A DNA stretch of 64,000 nucleotides from an uncultured Comamonas sp. GTDB taxonomy: Bacteria > Pseudomonadota > Gammaproteobacteria > Burkholderiales > Burkholderiaceae_C. Location: contig CAMZGS010000001.1 in the NCBI GenBank assembly GCA_947306475.1, positions 372,001 through 436,000 of the forward strand. The letters run 5' to 3'. A program made the position numbers and the translations under genes. The notes under the pieces are model-generated. The model ran no database searches. It saw nothing but the letters and a program-made list of their open reading frames with translations, and was not told the origin of the DNA. This document shows, piece after piece, positions 1 to 7,478 of the stretch. Each line of letters opens with the position of its first letter. Within the stretch, counting starts at the first letter, position 1.

Positions 1-605
1 CCACCGGCCAGGCGTGCTTCCATCTCCATGACTTCCTCGGGCTTGACGCCGAGCTTGCTGGCCATGGTGTCGATCTGCTCGGGGGTGAGGCTCTCGCGCA
101 GGGTGGCGTCATCGTCCAGGGCAGCATCGGCCTGCATGCCCTGCTTCATGGAGCGCAGGTTGAAGAACAGCTTGCGCTGTGCCTTGGTGGTGGCCACCTT
201 GACCATGCGCCAGTTCTTGATGATGTATTCGTGGATCTCGGCCTTGATCCAGTGGATGGCGTAGCTGACCAGGCGCACGCCCTGATCGGGGTCGAAGCGG
301 CGCACGGCCTTCATCAGGCCGATGTTGCCTTCCTGAATCAGATCGCCGTGGGGCAGGCCGTAGCCCAGGTACTGACGCGACAGCGAAATCACCAAGCGCA
401 GGTGCGACAGGATCAGGCGCCCGGCGGCGTCCAGATCGTTGTCCTGACGGAGCTTGCGGGCGTATTCCTGCTCTTCTTCCAGCGTGAGCATGGGCATACG
501 GTTGGCTGCGCTGATGTAGGCGTCCAGATTGCCAAGGGAGGGCAGCATGGCCCAGGGGTTGTTTGGCGCCAAGGTCGTTGCAGTGCAAGCGGGGGTGTGA
601 TTCAT
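1..605 (-). CDS. rpoH: RNA polymerase heat-shock sigma factor RpoH (sigma-32), 3' end outside window
   Basis: Sigma factor that directs RNA polymerase to heat-shock promoters. The 201 visible residues begin [11 protein letters not shown] and contain the sigma region 2 core: [37 protein letters not shown], then [19 protein letters not shown]. The linker [18 protein letters not shown] follows, as in RpoH proteins. The frame is still open at the window edge, so sigma region 4 is missing here. The ATG at 605-603 has AAAGGA eight bases upstream (minus 619-614); the nearby ATG at 610-608 is followed by a stop. A perfect CIRCE operator lies just upstream, so HrcA repression of rpoH is likely. Identity is secure for the visible part. 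Confidence 0.95.
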   Translation of the reverse strand, partial: MNHTPACTATTLAPNNPWAMLPSLGNLDAYISAANRMPMLTLEEEQEYARKLRQDNDLDAAGRLILSHLRLVISLSRQYLGYGLPHGDLIQEGNIGLMKAVRRFDPDQGVRLVSYAIHWIKAEIHEYIIKNWRMVKVATTKAQRKLFFNLRSMKQGMQADAALDDDATLRESLTPEQIDTMASKLGVKPEEVMEMEARLAG

Positions 606-632
606 TGCATTCGTCCTTTCATCCATCGCAGG

Positions 633-662
633 ATATTAGCACTCGGTAGATGAGAGTGCTAA
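633..662 (-). promoter_or_regulatory. CIRCE operator (HrcA site) overlapping the rpoH promoter
   Basis: The perfect inverted repeat TTAGCACTC (636-644), nine-base spacer, GAGTGCTAA (654-662) is the consensus CIRCE element bound by the HrcA repressor. On the rpoH (minus) strand, TTAGCA (662-657) and TAATAT (638-633), 18 bp apart, could serve as -35 and -10, so the operator would cover the whole core promoter. The operator match is exact; the promoter assignment is inference. Confidence 0.9.
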
Positions 663-694
663 TGCAGAAGTTCCTTGGCTGGTTCACTTTTTGC

Positions 695-1054
695 TTAAAA
701 AGTCAGGACCTTGTCGGCGGTCATGATCCACTCGGTCAGTTCCGTCAGATTGCCGATGCTGATGCCGTCAAGCAGGGGCAGATGCAGCAAGCCCCGGTTC
801 TGGGCGCAGGTGCGGCACACGCGCACGGTGGCCCCGGCTTGCAGCAGCATTTCCACGTGGTTTTGCAGGCCCTTGCCGCCCTGGCCATCGTCCTGCCCGG
901 GCAGTGCCAGCACGGTGGCATCGGACATCAGGAAGACCGTCACCTCGGGCTGCTCGTCGTGTGCGGCCAGCATGTTGGCAATACGCAGGGCCGAGAGGCA
1001 GCGCTCGCTGCCGTAGGGCGCAGCGTGGATGACGATGGCGATTTTTTGCGGCAT
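695..1054 (-). CDS. DsrE/DsrF-like small protein
   Basis: A 119-residue protein beginning MPQKIAIVIHAAPYGSERC, with the Rossmann-like pattern of the DsrE/DsrF/YchN family: an initial beta strand, then AALRIANMLAAH-type helix, then VTVFLMSDATVLAL. It has a C-x-x-C (CRTC) in the middle of the chain, after ATVRV. Family members take part in sulfur relay or are of unknown function, and nothing here fixes a substrate. The ATG at 1054 has AAGGAG at a good distance; an upstream extension of the frame lacks such a signal. It lies between rpoH and cysK on the same strand, with about 90 bp to rpoH and 230 bp (including a palindromic repeat) to cysK, so it is probably transcribed separately. Confidence 0.75.
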   Translation of the reverse strand: MPQKIAIVIHAAPYGSERCLSALRIANMLAAHDEQPEVTVFLMSDATVLALPGQDDGQGGKGLQNHVEMLLQAGATVRVCRTCAQNRGLLHLPLLDGISIGNLTELTEWIMTADKVLTF

Positions 1055-1146
1055 GGGAAGGCTCCTTGGAATGGTGGTGCGGCAACAGCGGCACGGGTTG
1101 GTTGCTCCGAGGATACGGCAGCGCGCCCGCTGCCGCGCCAATCCTG

Positions 1147-1239
1147 TTTTTGATAGCTGCTGGCGCTTATCTGATATGGGTTTCAGGCTATTTTTGCGCT
1201 GAAATCCAATCTTTTAAAGCGCAAGCAGCTATGAAAAAA
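1147..1239. repeat. dispersed palindromic repeat, copy 1
   Basis: The left arm at 1147-1168 (core GATAGCTGCTGGCGCTT) is the imperfect reverse complement of the right arm at 1216-1238 (core AAGCGCAAGCAGCTATG). An inner hairpin, GGGTTTCAG (1178-1186) against CTGAAATCC (1199-1207), sits inside. The same architecture recurs about nine times in this window. This copy is between cysK and the DsrE-like gene, and its right end supplies the A-tract that becomes the T-run of the cysK terminator. Confidence 0.8.
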
Positions 1240-1255
1240 CCGCGCCGTGGCGGTT
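1234..1255 (-). terminator. intrinsic terminator of cysK
   Basis: Read on the minus strand: AACCGC (1255-1250), loop CACGGC, GCGGTT (1243-1238), followed by a run of T (to 1234). It lies about 30 bp past the cysK stop codon. The T-run coincides with the end of palindromic repeat copy 1. Confidence 0.75.
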
Positions 1256-1283
1256 CTTTCAGGGTCAGGCTGTGTGCTGCCTG

Positions 1284-2204
1284 TCAGGCGGTGGGCAGGA
1301 AGCCTTCGACGGACAGATAGCGCTCGCCCGTGTCGTAGGCAAAGCCCAGCACGCGGCTGCCGGCGGGCAGGTCGGGCAGCTTTTGTGCAATCGCGGCCAG
1401 TGTGGCGCCGGAGGAGATGCCGACCAGCAGGCCTTCCTCACGCGCTGCGCGGCGGGCGTATTCGCGGGCATCCTCGGCTTCCACCTGGATGACGCCATCG
1501 AGCAGGCTGGTGTCCAGGTTCTTGGGGATGAAGCCAGCGCCAATGCCCTGGATGGCATGCGGGCCAGGGGCGCCGCCGGAGATCACGGGCGAGTCCTTGG
1601 GCTCCACGGCAAACACCTTGAGCTGCGGGTACCTGGCCTTGAGCACCTTGGCCACGCCGGACAGGTGGCCGCCGGTGCCCACGCCGGTGATCAGCACATC
1701 CAGCCCATCGGGGAAGTCGGCCAGCACTTCCTGCGCGGTGGTGTTGACGTGGGCCTCGATGTTGGCGGGGTTCTCAAACTGCTGGGGAATCCAGGCGCCA
1801 GGGATTTGTGCGGCCAGCTCTTCAGCACGGGCGATGGCGCCCTTCATGCCCTTTTCCTTGGGGGTGAGGTCGAACTTGGCACCGTAGGCCAGCATCAGGC
1901 GGCGGCGTTCGATGGACATGCTCTCGGGCATCACCAGGATCAGCTGGTAGCCCTTGACGGCAGCCACCAGTGCCAGGCCCACGCCCGTGTTGCCGCTGGT
2001 CGGCTCAATAATGGTGCCACCGGGCTTGAGCTGGCCGGATTTTTCTGCCGCTTCCACCATGGCCAGGGCGATGCGGTCCTTGATCGAGCCGCCGGGGTTG
2101 CTGCGTTCGGACTTGACCCACACCTGGGCATTGGCGCCTAGCAAGCGGTTGATGCGCACAACGGGGGTGTTGCCGATGGTTTGCAGGATGCTGTCAACTT
2201 TCAT
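1284..2204 (-). CDS. cysK: cysteine synthase A (O-acetylserine sulfhydrylase)
   Basis: PLP enzyme that makes L-cysteine from O-acetylserine and sulfide. The 306 residues begin [20 protein letters not shown], the standard start of the family. The PLP lysine is in [11 protein letters not shown], the phosphate-binding loop in [12 protein letters not shown], and a further signature is [16 protein letters not shown]. The C-terminal GISSGA loop is typical. Length fits CysK (300-325 residues). The CysM isozyme is related, so the CysK name rests on overall resemblance. The ATG at 2204 is preceded by a GGAG about 12 bases upstream; open frame continues far upstream, across rnpB on the other strand, but has no homology to the family. 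It is divergent from rnpB and ends at an intrinsic terminator. Confidence 0.9.
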   Translation of the reverse strand: MKVDSILQTIGNTPVVRINRLLGANAQVWVKSERSNPGGSIKDRIALAMVEAAEKSGQLKPGGTIIEPTSGNTGVGLALVAAVKGYQLILVMPESMSIERRRLMLAYGAKFDLTPKEKGMKGAIARAEELAAQIPGAWIPQQFENPANIEAHVNTTAQEVLADFPDGLDVLITGVGTGGHLSGVAKVLKARYPQLKVFAVEPKDSPVISGGAPGPHAIQGIGAGFIPKNLDTSLLDGVIQVEAEDAREYARRAAREEGLLVGISSGATLAAIAQKLPDLPAGSRVLGFAYDTGERYLSVEGFLPTA

Positions 2205-2371
2205 GGTGGAAGACTCCAATGTGTGTAATGTGGGGAGTGAGGGGCGCGCCTTCGCATGTGTGCGGCGCTTTGCGACGATGCCAGCCATTGTGGCGCAGCC
2301 GTTCCCACAGGCAACCATATGAATATGCGCTGCATAGATAAAGCCGTCCGGGTTTGCCTGGATAATGGCGC

Positions 2372-2716
2372 CCGTGAAGCCCACCAGACCGCCGCCGGTG
2401 CAAGTGCTGAAAAGCCGCACTGGAGGAACGTCCGGACTGCACAGGGCAGCGTAGCAGCTAACGGCTGTCCACCGTGAGGTGAGGATCAGAGCAACAGAGA
2501 CGAGTCCTGGGGGAGTGTCGCAAGGCAGACCACCAGGGGTGAAACGGGCAATCTCTACGCGCAGCAACACCAAGTAGGCACACGTTGACGGGGCCCCCGG
2601 AGTGTGCGGGTAGGTGGCATCGAGCCGGTGGGGCGACCCCCGGCCCAGAGTAATGGCGGTCACGCCCAGGCAACTGGGTGCACAGAATCCGGCTTATCGG
2701 TGGGCTTCACACTTTG
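2372..2716 (+). ncRNA. rnpB: RNase P RNA, bacterial type A
   Basis: Catalytic RNA of RNase P, which matures the 5' end of tRNAs. The long-range P1 helix is visible as GTGAAGCCCACC (2374-2385) against GGTGGGCTTCAC (2699-2710). Conserved internal blocks are GGAGGAACGTCCGGACTGC and ACAGGGCAGC near 2423-2450, GAGTAATGGCGGTCACG near 2647, and CAGAATCCGGCTTAT near 2682. The order and spacing match type A RNAs. A T-rich tract follows at about 2714-2722. A GATAAT at 2361-2366 could be the -10 element, but I see no convincing -35. The ends are accurate to a few bases. Confidence 0.95.
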
Positions 2717-2793
2717 CTTTTTCCCTCAAGCGCTCGCAGGCGGCGTGACCGTGCTGGCAGCTTTTGTGCCCTGCCTGGGCAAATAATGCGGCC

Positions 2794-4488
2794 ATGCTTC
2801 GAACCGAATACCTGCTTCATCCCCAGCGCGCCAGCGCTCCCTTGCTCGACGCCGCCACTTTGCTCCTGCTGCGCGACCGGCCAGTCCGTTCCCCGGGCGA
2901 CGTGGCCCATTGGGAGGTGCTGATGACGCGCCGCTCCAGCAAGGCAAGTTTTGTACCCGGTGCCTACGTCTTTCCGGGCGGCGGCATCGAGGCACAGGAT
3001 GCCCAGGACGATCTGCCCGTCCTCGCACGCCCGGACATGGACGCTGCCGAGCGTCAGGCCGCAATTGCTGCCGTACGCGAAACCTTCGAGGAAATGGGCC
3101 TGCTGCTGGCCGTGCACGCCGATGGTCGCCCGGCCACCCAGGCCGATGTCGATGCGCTGCAGCGCAATGCCCCGCTGTGGCCGCAGCTCAAGGCCCGTGG
3201 GCTGCAGCTGGACCTGCGCGGCGTGTGGCAGCTGGCGCACTGGACGGCCGACCCCATCGTGCCCAAGCGCTTTGCCGTGCCCTTCTTCGTCGCTCTGGCG
3301 CCACAGGGGCAGACGCCGCAGGCCGATGAGAGCGAGCAGTTCGAGCCCGTCTGGGTGCAGCCCCGGCAGGCGCTGGAGCAGCACTACGCCGGGCAGATGC
3401 CCATGATCTACCCGACCATCCGCACGCTGGAGCGTCTGTCCGGTTACGCCGACGCCCAGGCACTGCTGCAGGCCATGCGCAACGGCCCGCTGTGGCGCAG
3501 CATGCCGCGCTCCGGCCGCATGGGCAGCCAGGAATACCGCTGCATGGAAGACGAGGCACCCTATGGCGAGCTGTGCCTGGTCTGCCCCGATGGGCAGGAT
3601 GTGCACCAGTTGCAGTGGGACAGCACCCAGGTGCGGCCCCTGCGCAAGAATTTGCTGCGCCTGACGGCGCCCAACGCCAGCATCATGACCGGGCCGGGCA
3701 CCAACAGTTATCTGGTGGGCGAGGCGGCCACGGGCTACATCGCCATCGACCCGGGGCCGGACGATGCCGCGCATGTGCAGCGCCTGTTCGATGCGGCTGG
3801 TGGTGACATCCGTCAGATCGTCTGCACCCACTCCCACCCCGACCATGCGCCCGGCGCGTGGCTGCTGCAGGCGCTGTGCGTGCAGCATGGGCGCGCCAGG
3901 CCGCCGGTGCTGGGTTTGCCCTCGGGGCCTGGTGCCTCCGCCCACAGCCAGTTCAGTCCCGACCGGGTGCTACAGGATGAGGAGCTGCTCACGCTGTCTG
4001 GACAAGGTGGAAACGGCAAAATAACCCACAGCTTGCAGGTGCTCTACACCCCTGGCCACGCCAGCAACCACGTCTGCCTGCTGCTGGTGGAGGATGCGCT
4101 GTTGTTCACGGGCGACCACATCCTCAACGGCAGCACCACCATCATCAACCCGCCCGATGGCAACATGGCCGCCTATCTGGACAGTCTGCAACGTCTGGAC
4201 GAGGTATGCGTGGCGCATCAGGTGGAGTTCCTGCTGCCGGCGCACGGCTACGTGCTGGGCAATGCCCGTCAGGTGATTGCCCAGTTGCGCGCACACCGCC
4301 TGGCGCGCGAGGCCAAGGTGCTGGCCGCCATGCGGGTGCGGCCCGATGGCGATGAGCAGGACTGGGTGGCGCTGGCCTATGCCGATACGCCCCAGGCGCT
4401 GTGGCCGCTGGCCACCAGAAGCCTGCAGGCGCATGTGGAGCGCATACATGCTTTAGGCTTACTGGATGTCGCACACCCTCACGCTTAA
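2794..4488 (+). CDS. Nudix domain fused to metallo-beta-lactamase-fold hydrolase
   Basis: A 564-residue two-domain protein. The N-terminal ~230 residues resemble a Nudix hydrolase: AYVFPGGGIEAQD followed, after an insertion of about 20 residues, by AVRETFEEMGLLLA, which carries the RExxEExG core. The C-terminal half has the metallo-beta-lactamase signature CTHSHPDHAPGAW (about residue 345), a TPGHASNHVC strand and TGDHILNG (about residue 440), as in LACTB2-type nucleases and hydrolases. The substrate is unknown. The ATG at 2794 is chosen because the frame upstream runs into the rnpB 3' region and because MLRTEYLLHP looks like a natural start. Its last 23 bases overlap the next gene, which suggests translational coupling. 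The fold calls are firm; joint function is not known to me. Confidence 0.8.
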   Translation: MLRTEYLLHPQRASAPLLDAATLLLLRDRPVRSPGDVAHWEVLMTRRSSKASFVPGAYVFPGGGIEAQDAQDDLPVLARPDMDAAERQAAIAAVRETFEEMGLLLAVHADGRPATQADVDALQRNAPLWPQLKARGLQLDLRGVWQLAHWTADPIVPKRFAVPFFVALAPQGQTPQADESEQFEPVWVQPRQALEQHYAGQMPMIYPTIRTLERLSGYADAQALLQAMRNGPLWRSMPRSGRMGSQEYRCMEDEAPYGELCLVCPDGQDVHQLQWDSTQVRPLRKNLLRLTAPNASIMTGPGTNSYLVGEAATGYIAIDPGPDDAAHVQRLFDAAGGDIRQIVCTHSHPDHAPGAWLLQALCVQHGRARPPVLGLPSGPGASAHSQFSPDRVLQDEELLTLSGQGGNGKITHSLQVLYTPGHASNHVCLLLVEDALLFTGDHILNGSTTIINPPDGNMAAYLDSLQRLDEVCVAHQVEFLLPAHGYVLGNARQVIAQLRAHRLAREAKVLAAMRVRPDGDEQDWVALAYADTPQALWPLATRSLQAHVERIHALGLLDVAHPHA

Positions 4489-5461
4489 GAAAAAACCCAC
4501 CCCAACAGCCACAACGTCCGGCGCAGGCCGCACGCGCCCGGCGCGTCCGACACCGGCTGGCAGGGGGCCGGCACCTGTCGCCCGGCAGCGGGCGTCGGGT
4601 CGTGGCCCTGTGGCTGCCAGCGCTGCTGCACCTGCCAGGTCAGGGACAGCACAACCCAAACCCCAATCTTCCCGGCCGCCCGTGCGTGCGGCACGGCCCC
4701 CTGCGCGCGAGCCTGGAGGCGAGCGCCTGTCCAAGCGCGTGATGCAGCTGCTGGGTTGTTCGCGCCGGGAGGCGGAGTACTACATCGAGAACGCCGCCGT
4801 GCAGGTCGATGGGCAGACGGTGGAAGTCGTGGGCCAGCGCGTGCTGCCACAGCAGCAGGTGCAGGTGCTGCCCGGCATTCGCCCGCAGCCTGTGGCGCCG
4901 GTGACCCTGCTGTTGCACAAGCCTGCTGGCTGGAGCTTTGGTCAGACCGAGCGCCCGCGGCAGATGCAGGGCAACGCCTGGCAATTGCTCACGCCCGAGC
5001 GCTGGAGCCAGGGTAATGCCCCCGCGCCGCTCAAGCTGCTGCAAAAGCATTTTCAGGCGCAGCAGCCTCTGCTGATGCTGCCGGTGGCGGCCAGCGGGCT
5101 GTGCGTGCTTTCCCAGGATCGGGGTGTGGTGCGCAAGCTCACGCAGGATGCGCTGTACATCGAGCAGGAAGTCATCGCCCACGTGCGTGGCCGCGAGCAC
5201 ATGGACCCCGACGGCCTGCAGCGCCTGTGCGATGGCACGTCCATCGCCGGCAAACGCCTGCCGCGCATCAAGGTCAGCTGGCAGAACGAGGAGCACCTGC
5301 GCTTTGCCCTGCAAGGCATCTTCGCGCACGAGGTGCAGGCCATGTGCCAGGGCGTGGGGCTGGAGTTGATCGGCCTCAAACGCCTGCGCATCGGGCGCAT
5401 TCCCCTGGGTGGTCTGCCCGAGGGGCATTGGCGCTACCTACAGCCCTGGGAGCGTTTCTAG
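4466..5461 (+). CDS. S4-domain RsuA/RluB-like protein lacking the catalytic Asp
   Basis: A 331-residue protein of the RsuA/RluB/RluF pseudouridine synthase family. A basic, low-complexity Pro/Ala/Arg-rich N-terminus (about 80 residues) precedes an S4 RNA-binding domain, RLSKRVMQLLGCSRREAEYYI (about 88-110). TLLLHKPAGWSFG matches the family's start of the synthase domain, and GLKRLRIGRIPLGGL its end. In active enzymes the catalytic Asp is in GRLDxxTSGLLLLT. Here the aligned stretch is LMLPVAASGLCVLSQD, so the Asp position is Pro and the Arg-Leu before it is also changed. It therefore probably binds RNA without modifying it, though a shifted catalytic residue cannot be excluded. It overlaps the preceding gene by 23 bases. 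Confidence 0.8.
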   Translation: MSHTLTLKKKPTPTATTSGAGRTRPARPTPAGRGPAPVARQRASGRGPVAASAAAPARSGTAQPKPQSSRPPVRAARPPAREPGGERLSKRVMQLLGCSRREAEYYIENAAVQVDGQTVEVVGQRVLPQQQVQVLPGIRPQPVAPVTLLLHKPAGWSFGQTERPRQMQGNAWQLLTPERWSQGNAPAPLKLLQKHFQAQQPLLMLPVAASGLCVLSQDRGVVRKLTQDALYIEQEVIAHVRGREHMDPDGLQRLCDGTSIAGKRLPRIKVSWQNEEHLRFALQGIFAHEVQAMCQGVGLELIGLKRLRIGRIPLGGLPEGHWRYLQPWERF

Positions 5462-5518
5462 GACCCGTGCTGGTGCTGGTCATAATCGCCCTGTTTAGCC
5501 CCTCATTGATCTGTAGAC

Positions 5519-6223
5519 ATGCACACCCCTAACTCTCCTGTTTTCAGCGATCAGCAAGTTGCCGACTACCTGTTGCAGCACCCTGAGTTTTTCGAACACC
5601 ACGCCGAGCTGCTGGCCAAGGTGCAACTGCGCAGCGGCCACGACCAGCGTGTCATCAGCCTGCAAGAGCGTCAGGCGCAGCTGCTGCGCGAGAAAAACCG
5701 CGCGCTGGAGCTGCGCATTGCCGAGATGGTGCGCCACAGCAGCGAAAACGCCAGCATCGCGCACAAGGTCCACCGCTGGAGTTGCGCCCTGGCAGCAGTG
5801 CCCGATGCGCGTGCACTGCCCCACGTCATCAGCGAAGGCTTGCAGAGGGAATTCGACGTGCCCCAGGTGGCCGTGCGTGTGTGGCAGGTGGCCGGGCCGT
5901 TCATGGGCCTGCCCTTCACGCTGGGGGTGAGCGAGGATGCCAAGGCCTTTGCCACCTCGCTGACCATGCCGTTCTGCGGCCCCAACCTGGGCTTTGAGCC
6001 CACCACCTGGCTGCCGCGCCCCGATGAGGTGCAGTCCCTGGCGCTCTTGACGCTGCGCGAGGGGCCCAACGACAGCCAGACCCCGGCCTTTGGCCTGCTG
6101 GTGCTGGGCTCGCCCGATCCGCTGCGCTTCGATGCCACCATGGGCACGGAATTTCTGGCCCGCATTGCCGAGCAGGCCAGCGCCGCGCTGGCGCGGCTGC
6201 GCGTTGGTGGTGGCGGCAACTAA
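5519..6223 (+). CDS. DUF484 family protein
   Basis: A 234-residue protein of the DUF484 family. The start MHTPNSPVFSDQQVADYLLQHPEFFEHHAELLAKV shows the family's typical D-V-x-x-Y-L-x-x-H-P-x-F-F pattern. A short coiled-coil stretch, RVISLQERQAQLLREKNRALELRI, follows, then a GAF-like domain. The molecular role is unknown. In many proteobacteria this gene precedes xerC, as it does here with overlapping ends, so co-expression with the recombinase is likely. The ATG at 5519 is the first in frame; there is no strong ribosome-binding site. Confidence 0.85.
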   Translation: MHTPNSPVFSDQQVADYLLQHPEFFEHHAELLAKVQLRSGHDQRVISLQERQAQLLREKNRALELRIAEMVRHSSENASIAHKVHRWSCALAAVPDARALPHVISEGLQREFDVPQVAVRVWQVAGPFMGLPFTLGVSEDAKAFATSLTMPFCGPNLGFEPTTWLPRPDEVQSLALLTLREGPNDSQTPAFGLLVLGSPDPLRFDATMGTEFLARIAEQASAALARLRVGGGGN

Positions 6224-7292
6224 TGAATCTGCCCGCGCTGCGGCAGATGTCGCTGTGGCGCTGCAGTCCCCCACCGCCAGTGGGCAGGATGAGGCCTGGG
6301 TGCAGGGCTATCTGCGCCACGTCACCCACGAAAAGCGCCTGGCTGCGCGCACTGTGGCGCTGTACGGGGATGGCCTGCAGCGTCTGCTGGGCATTGCCCG
6401 GCAGCAGGACTGTCCCTTGGCACAGTTGCAGCCGCAGCACCTGCGCCAGTACCTGACGCAACACTACGGCCAGGGCAGCAGCAGCGCCAGCCTGGCGCTG
6501 TGGCTGTCGTGCTGGCGCGGTTTTTTTGCCTGGCTGGCCGGGCAGATCGATCTGGCGCGCAACCCGGCACAGGGCCTGCGCCCGCCGCGTGCGCCCCAGC
6601 GCCTGCCCAAGGCCCTGGCGGTGGATGCCGCCGTGCGGCTGGCTTCCTACCGTGCGGATGACGCAGGCGATGCCTGGCAGGAAGTGCGCGATGCTGCGAT
6701 CACCGAGCTGCTCTACAGCAGTGGCCTGCGCGTAGGGGAGCTGGTGCAGCTCGATGCCGGCCCCGGCGCCGACTCCCTGGGCTGGGTGGACGTGGCAGCG
6801 CGGCTGGTGCACGTCACCGGCAAGGGCAGCAAGCGCCGCAGCGTGCCGGTGGGTGCCCCGGCGCTGGCGGCGTTGCAGCACTGGCTGGCGCTGCGCGCCC
6901 GGCCGTTTGGGGCCGCCTGGGCCGAGCCAGCGCTGTTTGTCGGTGTGCGTGGCCGGCGCCTGAGCGCAGCCCAGGTGTGGCAGCTCCTGCGCCAGCGCAG
7001 CACGCAGGCGGGGCTGGACCAGCCGGTGCATCCGCACATGCTGCGCCACTCCTGCGCCAGCCATGTGCTGCAGTCCAGTGGCGATCTGCGTGGTGTGCAG
7101 GAGCTGCTGGGGCATGCCAGCATCACCAGCACGCAGATCTACACCCGGCTGGATTTTCAGCATCTGGCACGGGTGTACGATCAAGCCCATCCCCGCGCGC
7201 GCCGGCAGTCTGGGCAGTCTGCCTCGTCCCCCCAGGCTGCAGACCGTGCGCCGGACGAGGATCCGGGCGACACCCCGGACGCTGTGCCGTAG
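6207..7292 (+). CDS. xerC: tyrosine recombinase XerC
   Basis: Site-specific recombinase that resolves chromosome dimers at dif together with XerD. The N-terminal SAM-like core-binding domain includes WVQGYLRHVTHEKRLAARTVALY. The catalytic domain shows the R in SGLRVGELVQL, the K in TGKGSKRRSVP, the H-x-x-R in HPHMLRHSCASH, the H in LGHASITSTQIYT and the Tyr in the same motif. The start is uncertain: there is no ATG, and in-frame GTG codons lie at 6207, 6210 and 6255; the first two overlap the DUF484 stop. From 6207 the product is 361 residues, longer than the usual ~300, with a polar C-terminal tail. Context and sequence point to the housekeeping enzyme, not an integrase. Confidence 0.9.
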   Translation: MVAATNESARAAADVAVALQSPTASGQDEAWVQGYLRHVTHEKRLAARTVALYGDGLQRLLGIARQQDCPLAQLQPQHLRQYLTQHYGQGSSSASLALWLSCWRGFFAWLAGQIDLARNPAQGLRPPRAPQRLPKALAVDAAVRLASYRADDAGDAWQEVRDAAITELLYSSGLRVGELVQLDAGPGADSLGWVDVAARLVHVTGKGSKRRSVPVGAPALAALQHWLALRARPFGAAWAEPALFVGVRGRRLSAAQVWQLLRQRSTQAGLDQPVHPHMLRHSCASHVLQSSGDLRGVQELLGHASITSTQIYTRLDFQHLARVYDQAHPRARRQSGQSASSPQAADRAPDEDPGDTPDAVP

Positions 7293-7330
7293 GCGCGCGC
7301 ACGGCGCAGCATCAGGCAGCAGGGTGCTCT

Positions 7331-7436
7331 GTTTTCAGGAGTTGCAGCCGCTGTTGGTACAAGGTTTTCAAGGCATTTTCATATTAAAACTCTTGTACTT
7401 TGAGCGCCTGCAGCTATTGTTTTTTCGTTGTGCCGG
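7331..7436. repeat. dispersed palindromic repeat, copy 2
   Basis: Imperfect inverted repeat in the xerC-GTPase gap. The left part (AGTTGCAGCCGCTGTTGGTACAAG ending near 7363, in pieces) faces the right part CTTGTACTTTGAGCGCC and TGCAGCTATTG (7393-7420). The inner arms GTACAAGGTTTT and AAAACTCTTGTAC pair well. Same family as copy 1. Confidence 0.65.
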
Positions 7437-7478
7437 CCGCAGGCGCAACGGTTTCGTTTTCGACAAGGTGAATATTTC

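Noticed and set aside
6207-7292. Tyrosine recombinase as a sign of a mobile element
   Set aside because: It follows DUF484 in the usual housekeeping arrangement, resembles XerC, and there are no att sites, tRNA or phage genes around.
7293-7478. Zur operator upstream of the COG0523 GTPase gene
   Set aside because: The AT-rich inverted sequence there belongs to the dispersed repeat family and does not match the Zur consensus.
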